This document shows positions 17,405 to 25,762 of a DNA stretch of 64,000 bases, one piece after another. Origin of the DNA: Streptomyces fuscichromogenes (GTDB lineage: Bacteria; Actinomycetota; Actinomycetes; Streptomycetales; Streptomycetaceae); the NCBI RefSeq assembly GCF_014645815.1, contig NZ_BMML01000030.1, positions 49,759 through 113,758 of the forward strand, in the 5' to 3' direction. The position numbers were made by a program, and so were the translations under genes. The notes under the pieces were generated by a model. That model had not been told where the DNA came from. It saw only the letters and a program-made list of their open reading frames with translations, and made no database searches. How positions within the stretch are numbered: the first letter of the stretch is position 1; every line of letters starts with the position of its first letter.

Positions 17405-18925
17405 ATGGCCAGGCATGCCGAGACGGCGCCGACCGGCGCCACCGGGGGGAAGTCCGCGTCGTCCGCGGCGAGCACGCAGTCCATATCCGACCGGCGTCGC
17501 TGGTGGGTCCTGGCGGTGATGTCACTGGCGCAGCTGGTCATCGCACTGGACGTCACGGTGGTGAACGTCGCACTGCCCGAGGCCCAGCGGGCGCTGGGCT
17601 TCTCCGACTCCTCGCGCCAGTGGGCCATCACCGCCTACGCGTTGACGTTCGGCAGCCTCCTGCTGATCGGCGGACGCATCGCCGACACGCTCGGGCGGCG
17701 CCGGACCCTGCTGGTCGGCCTCGCCGTGTTCGGGATCGGGTCCGCGCTCGGCGGGGCGGCCGGCAACTTCGGCGTACTCGCAGCGGCCCGCGCAGTGCAG
17801 GGCGTCGGCGGCGCACTGCTGGCACCGGCGGCCCTGGGCACCGTCCAGGCGACCTTCACCCGCGCGGCCGAGCGCGCACGCGCCTTCAGCGTCTTCGGGA
17901 CGGTCGCAGGGCTGGGAGCCGCCGTGGGCCTGCTCGTCGGCGGCCTGCTGACCGAACACCTGAACTGGCGCTGGACGATGTACGTCAACCTCGTACTGTC
18001 GGTGGTCGCGGTCGTGGGCACGCTGCTGACCGTCAGGCCCGACCGGCCGGCGGCACGGGCACGGATCGACGTGCTGGGCACGCTGATGGTCACCAGCGGC
18101 CTGTTCGCGCTCGTGTTCGGTTTCAGTCGTGCCGAGGTCGTCGGTTGGTCGGGCACCGCCACCTGGTCGAGCCTCTCCGCGAGCGCGGTCCTGCTGGCCG
18201 GGTTCCTCGCCTGGCAGGCACGGGCGGGTGCACCGCTGATGCCGCTGCGGATCTTCGCCGACCGCAACCGTGCCGCCTCGCTGCTCGCGCTGCTGCTGGT
18301 GAACACGGGAGTGTTCTCAGCGTTCCTGTTCCTCACCTACTACTTGCAGGTCACGCTCCACTACACCCCCGTCCGGACCGGGCTGGCCTTCCTGCCGCTG
18401 ATCGGCGGCACTCTCGCCGGCTCCGTCCTCGCGCTGAGCGTGCTCCCGCGCTTCGTCGGCCCCCGTGTCAGCATCCCGGCGGGCATGCTGCTGGCCGCCG
18501 GGAACCTGCTGTGGCTCACCCGGCTGGATGCCGACAGCAGCTATGCGCAGAGCATCCTGCCTGCGCTGGTACTGCTCGGCGTCGGCGTGGGCATGATCTT
18601 CCCGACAGCCACCAACCTGGGAACCAGCGGCGTGCAGGAGAGCGACCACGGCGTCGCCGGAGCGCTGGTGAACACCACGCAGCAGGTCGGCGGCTCGATC
18701 GGCATCGCGCTGCTGAGCACGCTCAGCGCGTCCGCCGCCGGCAACTACATCGCCTCGCACGGCACCGGCGCCGCGGCACTCCAGAACGCGGCCCTGCACG
18801 GCTACTCGGTGGCCTACGCCGTCGCGGCCGGCATCTTCGCCGGCGGCGCGCTGCTCAGCGCGCTTCTCTTCCGCAACGGAATCCCCGAGGAGATCCGCAG
18901 CGGCGAGGCCCCGGTCGTCCTCTGA
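17405..18925 (+). CDS. MFS transporter, DHA2 (EmrB/QacA) type with 14 membrane segments
   Basis: A 506-aa drug/proton antiporter-like protein. After a 40-residue polar N-terminus come about 14 hydrophobic segments. The family marks ALDVTVVNVALP in TM1 and GGRIADTLGRRR in the TM2-TM3 loop are present. GGAG stands 6 nt before the ATG at 17405. It heads an operon with an ALDH-like and an SDR gene under a MarR regulator, which suggests detoxification or export of a reactive compound. Substrate unknown. Confidence 0.88.
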   Translation: MARHAETAPTGATGGKSASSAASTQSISDRRRWWVLAVMSLAQLVIALDVTVVNVALPEAQRALGFSDSSRQWAITAYALTFGSLLLIGGRIADTLGRRRTLLVGLAVFGIGSALGGAAGNFGVLAAARAVQGVGGALLAPAALGTVQATFTRAAERARAFSVFGTVAGLGAAVGLLVGGLLTEHLNWRWTMYVNLVLSVVAVVGTLLTVRPDRPAARARIDVLGTLMVTSGLFALVFGFSRAEVVGWSGTATWSSLSASAVLLAGFLAWQARAGAPLMPLRIFADRNRAASLLALLLVNTGVFSAFLFLTYYLQVTLHYTPVRTGLAFLPLIGGTLAGSVLALSVLPRFVGPRVSIPAGMLLAAGNLLWLTRLDADSSYAQSILPALVLLGVGVGMIFPTATNLGTSGVQESDHGVAGALVNTTQQVGGSIGIALLSTLSASAAGNYIASHGTGAAALQNAALHGYSVAYAVAAGIFAGGALLSALLFRNGIPEEIRSGEAPVVL

Positions 18926-18990
18926 CCGCCCGAGCACCACAGAACTCCCCCGGCACCAGTACTTCCTGTACCTGACAAGGAGAACCAGCC

Positions 18991-20592
18991 ATGCACGCCA
19001 CGAACGCTCTTCAGACCCTCAAGCCCGACGCCTGGGCCGCCACCTCGCTGGAGAAGCGGCTGAAGCTGCTCGACCAGATCCAGCGCAACATGGCCCAGTA
19101 CGCCGAGCAGCTCGCCGAGGCCGACGGCACGATGAAGGACGGCCTGGTCGAACAGCACGTTTTCTCCGTAGGCCTGAACCTGAACTCCACCGTCGGCCTG
19201 ATCGGCGGAACCATCGCCGCCACCGTCGACCTGTACCAGTCGATCCTGCGCGGCAAGCCCTTGACCGCCAAGCAGATCACCGAGATCGGCGACGGGACCT
19301 ACGACATCGAGGTCTACCCCCAGACCCGCAAGGACGGGATGACCGCCGGCCGGCAGCGCGGGCACCTGCGGGTCAAGGGCGAACCCCGCCAGGTGGACCC
19401 CCGCGAGGGAGCTCCCGGAGTCATCGCCGTGCTGGGAGCCGGGAACTACAGCGCGTCCACCGAGACGGTCAAGGCGCTGTTCTGGGACAACAAGGCGGTG
19501 ATCCACAAGCCCCACCCGCTCAACGCCGCCAGTGACGCCGTCTGGCAGAAGGTCTTCGCCCCCCTGGTCGAGATCGGGGCACTGGCCTACTGCGACGCCG
19601 ACCAGAGTGTCGAGTTGACGCAGTTGCCCGGGCTCACCGCGATCTACTTCACCGGCAGCGCCGCCACCGCCCAGGCGATCACGGCGGCCACCGACACCCC
19701 CGTCGTCGCCGAGTGCGGCGGCAACAACCCGTGCATCGTCGTGCCGGGCGACCGGCCCTGGACCGACAAGGAGATCGTCCACCAGGCCCAGCAGTACGTG
19801 TCCCTCGCGAAGATCAACGGAGGGGCCGTGTGCGGGCGCGCCCAGACCCTGGTCACCTCCAAGCACTGGCCCCAGCGCCAGCAGTTCCTCGACGCCATAC
19901 GCAAGGCGTTCGTCGAGGAGACCCCCGCCATCAGCAGCTACTACCCCGGCAGCGGCGCCGCCAAGGAGCGGTTCGCCGCCCAGTACCCGGACGCCGAGGT
20001 ACTCGTTCCCGAGCACGGCAGACAGGCGGCGAGCGACGGACTGTTCATCGTCGGCGCCGAACCGGACGGCTTCGCCGCGGCGAACGAGGCCTTCTGCCAG
20101 GTCATCGCCGAAATCACGCTCGACGCGCCCGCGGACGCCGAGAAGTTCCTCGCCCAGGCGGTCACGTACTGCAACAACCGGCTGCTCGGCTCGCTCGCGT
20201 GCATGATCGTCATCGACGAGGACACCAAGAAGGCCCACCAGGCGGCGCTCGACACCGCGATCGACGACCTGCGGTACGGAGCCATCGCCGTCAACACCAT
20301 CCCCGCACTGCTCTTCACCAACCCCTACCTGATCTGGGGCGGCGCCGACCGCGACGGCGAAGTCGTCTCGGGCCACGGCAACTTCGGCAACCTCCTCGGC
20401 TACGCGAACGTACAGAAGGCGGTCCTCTACGACCAGTTCGTGTCGATGACCCACTTCCTCTACACCAAGAAGGCCCCCTTCGACCGGCTCATGGCCGCGA
20501 ACGCCCGCTACACGACCCGCCCGACCTGGCTCAACCTGACCCGCATGGTCGGGTCCGCCACCCGCGCAAACATGGCCCGCAAGGACTTCTGA
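18991..20592 (+). CDS. Aldehyde dehydrogenase superfamily protein
   Basis: A 533-aa ALDH-fold protein. Visible are a Rossmann segment VIAVLGAGNYSAS, the FTGS motif (IYFTGSAAT), GGNNPCIVV in place of the usual ELGGK/SP, and NGGAVCGRAQ with the likely nucleophilic Cys. The unusual ELGGKSP variant and the C-terminal HFLYTKKAPFD place it in a divergent branch I cannot name. It lies 65 nt after the MFS gene. Confidence 0.78.
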   Translation: MHATNALQTLKPDAWAATSLEKRLKLLDQIQRNMAQYAEQLAEADGTMKDGLVEQHVFSVGLNLNSTVGLIGGTIAATVDLYQSILRGKPLTAKQITEIGDGTYDIEVYPQTRKDGMTAGRQRGHLRVKGEPRQVDPREGAPGVIAVLGAGNYSASTETVKALFWDNKAVIHKPHPLNAASDAVWQKVFAPLVEIGALAYCDADQSVELTQLPGLTAIYFTGSAATAQAITAATDTPVVAECGGNNPCIVVPGDRPWTDKEIVHQAQQYVSLAKINGGAVCGRAQTLVTSKHWPQRQQFLDAIRKAFVEETPAISSYYPGSGAAKERFAAQYPDAEVLVPEHGRQAASDGLFIVGAEPDGFAAANEAFCQVIAEITLDAPADAEKFLAQAVTYCNNRLLGSLACMIVIDEDTKKAHQAALDTAIDDLRYGAIAVNTIPALLFTNPYLIWGGADRDGEVVSGHGNFGNLLGYANVQKAVLYDQFVSMTHFLYTKKAPFDRLMAANARYTTRPTWLNLTRMVGSATRANMARKDF

Positions 20593-20726
20593 CCGCAGCC
20601 CGACCCCCTCACACCAAGCCACTGCCGCTCGCGGCGCAGCCAGTGACCGTTCCTCCCTGCGCTCGAAACATCCCGGCAGCACCTCGACCATCCACGTCAA
20701 GCCCGACAGACCCATGGAGAACACTC

Positions 20727-21590
20727 ATGTCCAAGACATGGCTCATCACCGGAGCCGGCCGCGGATTCGGCCGCGAGTTCGCTCTCACCGCCCTCGACCG
20801 CGGTGACCGCGTCGCCGCCACGGCACGCGACACCGCCGCGTTGGACGACCTCGTCAAGCAGTTCGGCGACGCGATCGTGCCGCTCCAGCTCGACGTGACC
20901 GACCGCGAACAGGCGTTCAGCGTGGTCCAGGAGGCCCACAGCCGTCTCGGCCGCATCGACGTCGTCGTCAACAACGCCGGATACGGCCTGTTCGGCGCCG
21001 TCGAGGAGATCAGCGTCGCGCAGCTGCGTGACCAGCTCGAAGTCAACCTCTTCGGCGTACTGAACGTCACCCAGGCGGTCCTGCCGATCCTGCGCGAACA
21101 GGGATCCGGACACATCGTCCAGATCTCCACCTTCGGCGGTGTCGCGGCCTTCCCCCTGCTCGGCGGCTACCACGCGTCCAAATGGGCGCTGGAGGGCCTG
21201 ACCGAATCCCTGGCCCAGGAAGTCGCCGGCCAGGGCATCGACGTGACACTCGTCGAGCCCGGCGGATTCGCCACCGACTGGGCGGGCAACAGCGCCGTCT
21301 GGGCCGAAACACAGTCCGCGTACGACCCGCTGCGCGCCGCCATGGCAGAACAGCGCGACAGCCTCCCCGCCGGCATGATCGGAGACCCGAAGGCCGCCGG
21401 ACCCGCCCTGCTCAAGATCGTCGACGCCGAACAGCCGCCGCTGCGCGTCTTCTTCGGAACCTTCCCCACCCAGCTCGTGCCCGACCTCTACAAGTCCCGC
21501 CTCGAAACCTGGGAGACGTGGAAGCACGTTGCGCTTGAGGCCAACGGCGACGGCGCGACGATCACCTCCGCACAGGTGTCCGGCCACTGA
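20727..21590 (+). CDS. SDR-family oxidoreductase
   Basis: A 287-aa short-chain dehydrogenase with TGAGRGFG (about residues 8-15), NNAGYG, catalytic Ser in QISTFGG, YHASKWA and the EPGGFATD segment. It resembles the retinol-dehydrogenase-like SDRs often found beside MarR regulators. It is the third gene of the MarR-controlled cluster, 134 nt after the ALDH, so a separate start of transcription is possible. Substrate unknown. Confidence 0.85.
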   Translation: MSKTWLITGAGRGFGREFALTALDRGDRVAATARDTAALDDLVKQFGDAIVPLQLDVTDREQAFSVVQEAHSRLGRIDVVVNNAGYGLFGAVEEISVAQLRDQLEVNLFGVLNVTQAVLPILREQGSGHIVQISTFGGVAAFPLLGGYHASKWALEGLTESLAQEVAGQGIDVTLVEPGGFATDWAGNSAVWAETQSAYDPLRAAMAEQRDSLPAGMIGDPKAAGPALLKIVDAEQPPLRVFFGTFPTQLVPDLYKSRLETWETWKHVALEANGDGATITSAQVSGH

Positions 21591-21759
21591 CAGGCCCACT
21601 GATTCGCGCCGCGGCGTCCGGCGCCGAACACCGAGTCTGCCCCGCCCTCCTGGAGAGGTCGGGGCAGCCATGGGTACTGCGCGTGAGCGTCAGCCCCGCC
21701 GCACCTGGATCCGCCCCATCCCGGTCAAGCCGCCGCCCTGTCCCGTCCGGACGATGGCC

Positions 21760-22119
21760 ACCGGTCCGGTGGTCCAGGAGTTCCACCGACAGCGACAAGG
21801 CCACCGGCGGCCGGCCACCAGCACCGACCGCCACTCCAGCGGCGGCGCCGCGAAGACGATCAAAAGCCAAGGAGACGGCGATCCCCCGCAAGAACGCCGT
21901 CCAGACCGCCCACTTGGCGCGACGGCCGACACCGTTCTCCTGCTTCGGCAGACCCGGCGTGGCCAACAGCAGCAGCCCGTCCGCCGACAACGGCCACAAC
22001 GACGCACTCACCCGGTCGGCCCCACCCTGCAGAACGAACGACCGCTGATGGACGTGTGACGTACAAGCCGCAACTCCTGCCACAACCAGCGCACACAGGG
22101 GCCGCACCCACGCCTCCAC
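21760..22119 (-). pseudogene. Frameshifted DUF2637 (SpdB-like) mobile-element relic
   Basis: The minus strand encodes a broken DUF2637 membrane protein. One frame gives SASLWPLSADGLLLLA, then VGRRAKWAVWTAFLRGIAVSLA; the pattern continues in a second frame as FAAPPLEWRSVLVAG and returns to the first as RPPVALSLSVELLDHR. Two compensating frameshifts inside one recognisable domain mark a pseudogene. DUF2637 proteins occur in actinomycete integrative conjugative elements and plasmids, so this is probably a leftover of such an element. The rest of 21.6-22.28 kb has only the hairpin below. Confidence 0.65.
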
Positions 22120-22125
22120 GTCGAA

Positions 22126-22157
22126 GGCCCGGCGAGCGTCTTGGTGCTCGCCGGGCC
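22126..22157. terminator. Hairpin terminator
   Basis: A perfect 12-bp stem (22126-22137 with 22146-22157) around an 8-nt loop. It lies between the plus-strand SDR operon with the DUF2637 relic and the 3-prime end of the minus-strand GH43 gene. Confidence 0.6.
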
Positions 22158-22283
22158 CTCACGCCTGGTCACTCCACCCTCCCGCCCCCGCACCCGTTGC
22201 ACATTTCCACGGGAAGTCCCGGGAACTCGCGGGAACTACTGACGGATCATCAGAATGTTTACCCAGGTCGACATCGGTGCGGG

Positions 22284-23672
22284 TCAGGCCCAGGCTGACA
22301 CCGCCGCGAACGAGCTGTCCTGGCGGAAGAGGTCCGTGCCGTCCGAGATGTCGACGCGCAGTTGGTAGTTGTAGTGGCGCAGGTAGTAGCCCGGGTAGTT
22401 GTACGACTCGAAGCGCACCGAGCCGCTGGACGAACCCGTGCGGGCGACGAAGGTGGCGTCCCGGGCGAAGGTGGTCGTGCCGTCGTTCGCGTCGAAGCGG
22501 CCACGGAAGTTGTAGTGGCGCAGGTAGTTGCCGGACGAGTCGCGGAAGGAGTAGCCGTTGGAGTCGGCCAGGCCCGCCACGACCGTGAAGGTCGCGGCCG
22601 TCTTGTCCGCCGAGGCGCTGGAGCTGGTCACGACCGGGAGGTTGAGGAGGGAGGACACCTCCTCCCAGTAGCGGGTGGTGTAGTTGACGGACTGGAAGGA
22701 ACGGGTCGCGTTCTTCGTCACCGAAGTGCCGCCCGACACCGTCTCCTTGATCACGGTGAAGTGGCGGGCCGTGCCCGAGAGGGTCGCGAGCGCGGTCGGG
22801 GTGCTCCAGGTGGCGAACGTGTCGTAGCTGTCGCTGTAGTAGTAGTTGCCGTCGCCGTAGCCGTCGAAGAAGATCCGCCAGCCGCCGTTGTCGAGCTGGA
22901 TCACCGACGGGCCCTCGCGGTAGCTGCCCCAGCCGGCCCAGTCACCGGTCTTGGAGATGGTGTAGGGCCCCTTGAGGCTGGAGGCGGTGCCGTACTCGAT
23001 GTACTTCGCCGTCTCGTTCTTCGTGAACGCGTGGTACGTCGAGCCGACCTTCACGATGTACGTGTCGATGTGGTTGGAGCCGATGCCGGACAGGGCGACC
23101 GGGGAGGTCCAGGACGTGAGCGCGGAGTCGGTCGCCGTCAGGACGTACGGGGTGAAGATCCACTCGTCGTCCGTCGTCGAGCAGGACACGATCACGTTGA
23201 CGCTGCCGTCGCTGTCCACGAACCACTCCGGTGCCCAGGCCCGGGACAGGTCGGTGATCGGGATCGTGTAGTCGTACAGGAACGTCCAGTTGACCCGGTC
23301 GGAGCTGCGGGCGAAACCGATCGTGGTGCTCTCGTCCTCCCAGGTGTGGGTGGTGTAGGTGACGTAGTAGTAGCCGTCGGTGTGCTTGAAGATGCTCGCG
23401 TCGCGGATGCGGTTGCTGGGCGGGGTGTAGGCGGAGGACTGGAGGAGGCGGAAGTCCGTCGCGTCGTCGGACTGGTAGACGTTCACCGTGCCGTCGTCAC
23501 TGTTGAGGAACGGGACGATGGTGTAGCGGGTGGCGTAGCCGCTCGCGGGGGCGGCGGCCTCGGCCGCGCCGAGCAGGGTGGGCAGTTCGCCCAGGGCCAG
23601 GGCCGTCGCGGGCAGGACGGCCAGGGCGCGCAGCAGGGTGCGACGGGACGGGGTGGGGGGACGTGTGGTCAC
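22284..23672 (-). CDS. Secreted GH43-like arabinanase/arabinofuranosidase with AbfB domain
   Basis: A 462-aa exported enzyme. The N-terminus RRTLLRALAVLPATALALGELP fits a Sec or Tat signal (positions about 10-40). A five-bladed propeller of GH43 type follows: RDASIF with an Asp, WAPEWF and YREGPSV (acidic pair in APEW and EGPS). Residues about 325-462 form an AbfB beta-trefoil with two repeats, NGYSFRDSSGNYLRHYNF and YPGYYLRHYNYQLR, that binds arabinofuranose side chains. The GTG at 23672 follows GGAGAG; an in-frame ATG at 23732 would add 20 residues. Likely substrate is plant arabinan or arabinoxylan. Confidence 0.82.
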   Translation of the reverse strand: MTTRPPTPSRRTLLRALAVLPATALALGELPTLLGAAEAAAPASGYATRYTIVPFLNSDDGTVNVYQSDDATDFRLLQSSAYTPPSNRIRDASIFKHTDGYYYVTYTTHTWEDESTTIGFARSSDRVNWTFLYDYTIPITDLSRAWAPEWFVDSDGSVNVIVSCSTTDDEWIFTPYVLTATDSALTSWTSPVALSGIGSNHIDTYIVKVGSTYHAFTKNETAKYIEYGTASSLKGPYTISKTGDWAGWGSYREGPSVIQLDNGGWRIFFDGYGDGNYYYSDSYDTFATWSTPTALATLSGTARHFTVIKETVSGGTSVTKNATRSFQSVNYTTRYWEEVSSLLNLPVVTSSSASADKTAATFTVVAGLADSNGYSFRDSSGNYLRHYNFRGRFDANDGTTTFARDATFVARTGSSSGSVRFESYNYPGYYLRHYNYQLRVDISDGTDLFRQDSSFAAVSAWA

Positions 23673-23723
23673 GGCGGCTCTCCGGGGCTCGTGCAGACAT
23701 GGACGCAGCGGCGCGTCCGGTAT

Positions 23724-23742
23724 TTCGAACATGGTTCGAGAA
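23724..23742. promoter_or_regulatory. Palindromic operator upstream of GH43 gene
   Basis: TCGAAC (23725-23730), a 3-nt centre and GTTCGA (23734-23739) form a perfect 6-bp dyad about 55 bp upstream of the GH43 start. It looks like a LacI- or GntR-type site. The regulator is not in the window. Confidence 0.4.
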
Positions 23743-23894
23743 GTCGCCAGAAACTAAGAGCAGCGGCAGGTTCACGTCAATGCTTTGCGCAGGACTGGGC
23801 CACAGCTGGACGTCGGCTGTGCGAAACCTGTCCGGCGCCGGCCGATTGGACGTTACTCTCCGGTAAACGCTGTGCCCCGGAGGTGGATCCCCGC

Positions 23895-25319
23895 ATGCCG
23901 TACGACCGTTCCGCAGGCCTCGCCGAGTCCGTACGCGCCCTGGCCGACGGTGAGTTGACGTCGCGTCAGCTGGTAGAGGCATGTCTCGCCCGCATCGAGG
24001 CCACCCAGACCTCCCTCAACGCCTTCCGGATCGTGCGCCGTTCCGCGGCCCTCGCCGAAGCGGACGCGGCCGACCGGGATCTGGCCGCCGGGGTGCGCCG
24101 GCCGCTGCTCGGGGTGCCGGTCGCGGTGAAGGACGACATGGACGTGGCCGGCGAGCCGACCGCCTTCGGCTGCCGGGGCGAGTTCCCGCCGGTGACGGAG
24201 GACGGGGAGGCGGTACGGCGGCTGCGCGCGGCCGGGGCCGTGATCGTCGGCAAGACCAACACCTGCGAGCTGGGGCAGTGGCCGTTCACGGAGGGGCCGG
24301 CCTTCGGCGCCACCCGCAACCCGTGGCAGCCTCGGCACACTCCGGGCGGGTCCTCGGGCGGCTCGGCGGCCGCCGTCGCGGCGGGGCTGGTGCCGGCGGC
24401 GCTCGGCTCGGACGGCGCCGGATCCGTGCGCATCCCGGCCGCCTGGACCCATCTCGTCGGTATCAAACCGCAGCGCGGCCGCATCTCCACCTGGCCGCGG
24501 GGCGAGTCGTTCCAGGGCATCACGGTCAACGGCACCCTGGCCCGCACCGTCGCGGACGCGGCCCTGCTGCTGGACGCGGCGAGCGGGAACCATCCGCAGG
24601 ACCCGCACCGGCCTGCTCAGTTGACTCTCGTCGACGCGGTCGGACGCGACCCCGGGCGGCTGCGGATCGCCCTCTCCCTCAAGCCTCCGTTCACCGCGCT
24701 CCCCGCCCGGCTCCGGCCGGAGGTACGCACCCGCGTCCTCGAACTCGCCCGGAAACTGGCCGCGTTGGGTCACACCGTCGAGGAGGCCGACCCGCCCTAC
24801 GGCCAGATCGGGCTCACCTTCGTGCCGCGCGCCACGGTCGGGATCGCCGAACGCGTCCGCGAGGCACCGCACCCGGACCTGCTCGACCGGCGCACCCTGG
24901 AGGCGGCCCGCCTGGGCCGGCTGCTCGACGGGGCCCCGCTGCGGGCCGCCCGGCGCGCGGAGGCCACCCTGCGCGGCAGGATCGGCACCTTCTTCACGTC
25001 GTACGACATGGTGCTCGCGCCGACCACCGCCGCTCCCCCGCCGCACGTCGGCGCGCTGCTGTGGCTGGGGCAGTTCGCCACCGACCGGGCCATGATCGCG
25101 GCCTGCCCGTACGCCTGGCCGTGGAACGTGCTGGGGTGGCCGGGGGTGAACGTGCCCGCCGGGTTCACCGGGGACGGACTGCCGGTGGGCGCCCAGTTGC
25201 TCGGGCCGGCGGACAGCGAGCCGCTGCTGGTCTCGGTCGCCGCCCAACTGGAGGCCGAACTGCGCTGGCACGAGCTCTGGCCGCCGCAGCCGGTGACCGA
25301 GGACTCCCCAGCAGCATGA
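23895..25319 (+). CDS. Amidase (amidase-signature family)
   Basis: A 474-aa amidase. The Ser-cisSer-Lys triad is readable: Lys in PVAVKDDMD, the cis-Ser in the GGSSGGSAAAVAAG signature and the nucleophilic Ser in GSDGAGSVRIPAA. These enzymes hydrolyse amides in the cytoplasm; AtzF/GatA-like paralogues exist, but no gatB or gatC lies near, so a role in tRNA amidation is unlikely. GGAGG stands 11 nt before the ATG. It is divergent from the GH43 gene. Confidence 0.87.
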   Translation: MPYDRSAGLAESVRALADGELTSRQLVEACLARIEATQTSLNAFRIVRRSAALAEADAADRDLAAGVRRPLLGVPVAVKDDMDVAGEPTAFGCRGEFPPVTEDGEAVRRLRAAGAVIVGKTNTCELGQWPFTEGPAFGATRNPWQPRHTPGGSSGGSAAAVAAGLVPAALGSDGAGSVRIPAAWTHLVGIKPQRGRISTWPRGESFQGITVNGTLARTVADAALLLDAASGNHPQDPHRPAQLTLVDAVGRDPGRLRIALSLKPPFTALPARLRPEVRTRVLELARKLAALGHTVEEADPPYGQIGLTFVPRATVGIAERVREAPHPDLLDRRTLEAARLGRLLDGAPLRAARRAEATLRGRIGTFFTSYDMVLAPTTAAPPPHVGALLWLGQFATDRAMIAACPYAWPWNVLGWPGVNVPAGFTGDGLPVGAQLLGPADSEPLLVSVAAQLEAELRWHELWPPQPVTEDSPAA

Positions 25320-25410
25320 ACACGGCTCGCATGAACAGGGGCCGCGTGAACTCCGGTCGCGTCAACACCCGCCGCTTTCCTGTCGCATGACCGGACCGTA
25401 CCCTCTGGCC

Positions 25411-25629
25411 ATGGACGATGCGTCGATGGTGGGGCTCATGGGGCGGGTCACCGGAACGATCGGGCCCGGACTCGTCGGCGAGGTGATCGTCCGGGTCCGC
25501 GGGGGCGCCGAGCACTTCCTCGCGTACGCCGCCGACGGCACCGGCCGCTTCGAGCGGGGAACGGTGGTCATGGTGGTCGAGTACCTGGCCCCGCGGACGG
25601 TCTATGTCACGCCCGCGTACGAGAGTTGA
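25411..25629 (+). CDS. Small NfeD-like protein preceding flotillin
   Basis: A 72-aa acidic protein of beta-strand character (GRVTGTIGPGLVGEVIVRVRGG, FERGTVVMVVEYLAPRTVYV), like the OB-fold part of NfeD partners of flotillins. TACCCT at 25399-25404 lies 6 nt before the ATG, a geometry typical of leaderless messages; an in-frame ATG at 25387 would add 8 residues. It is followed at 133 nt by the SPFH gene, which supports membrane-domain function. Confidence 0.68.
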   Translation: MDDASMVGLMGRVTGTIGPGLVGEVIVRVRGGAEHFLAYAADGTGRFERGTVVMVVEYLAPRTVYVTPAYES

Positions 25630-25762
25630 GCATCACTGACCCCAGGTGAGGCGCTTGTGCGTCAAGACGGCAACAAGGAGCCGTCAGCGTCTTCAACAGG
25701 AGCTCGGACGGGCGCACACTCCCCTCGTTCGGTGCCGGAAGGGCACCATTCAAAGGGGGCGA

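Noticed and set aside
22362..23894. Long plus-strand frame upstream of the amidase
   Set aside because: Antisense to the GH43-AbfB gene and Val/Gly-rich; the amidase starts at 23895 with its own ribosome site and family N-terminus.
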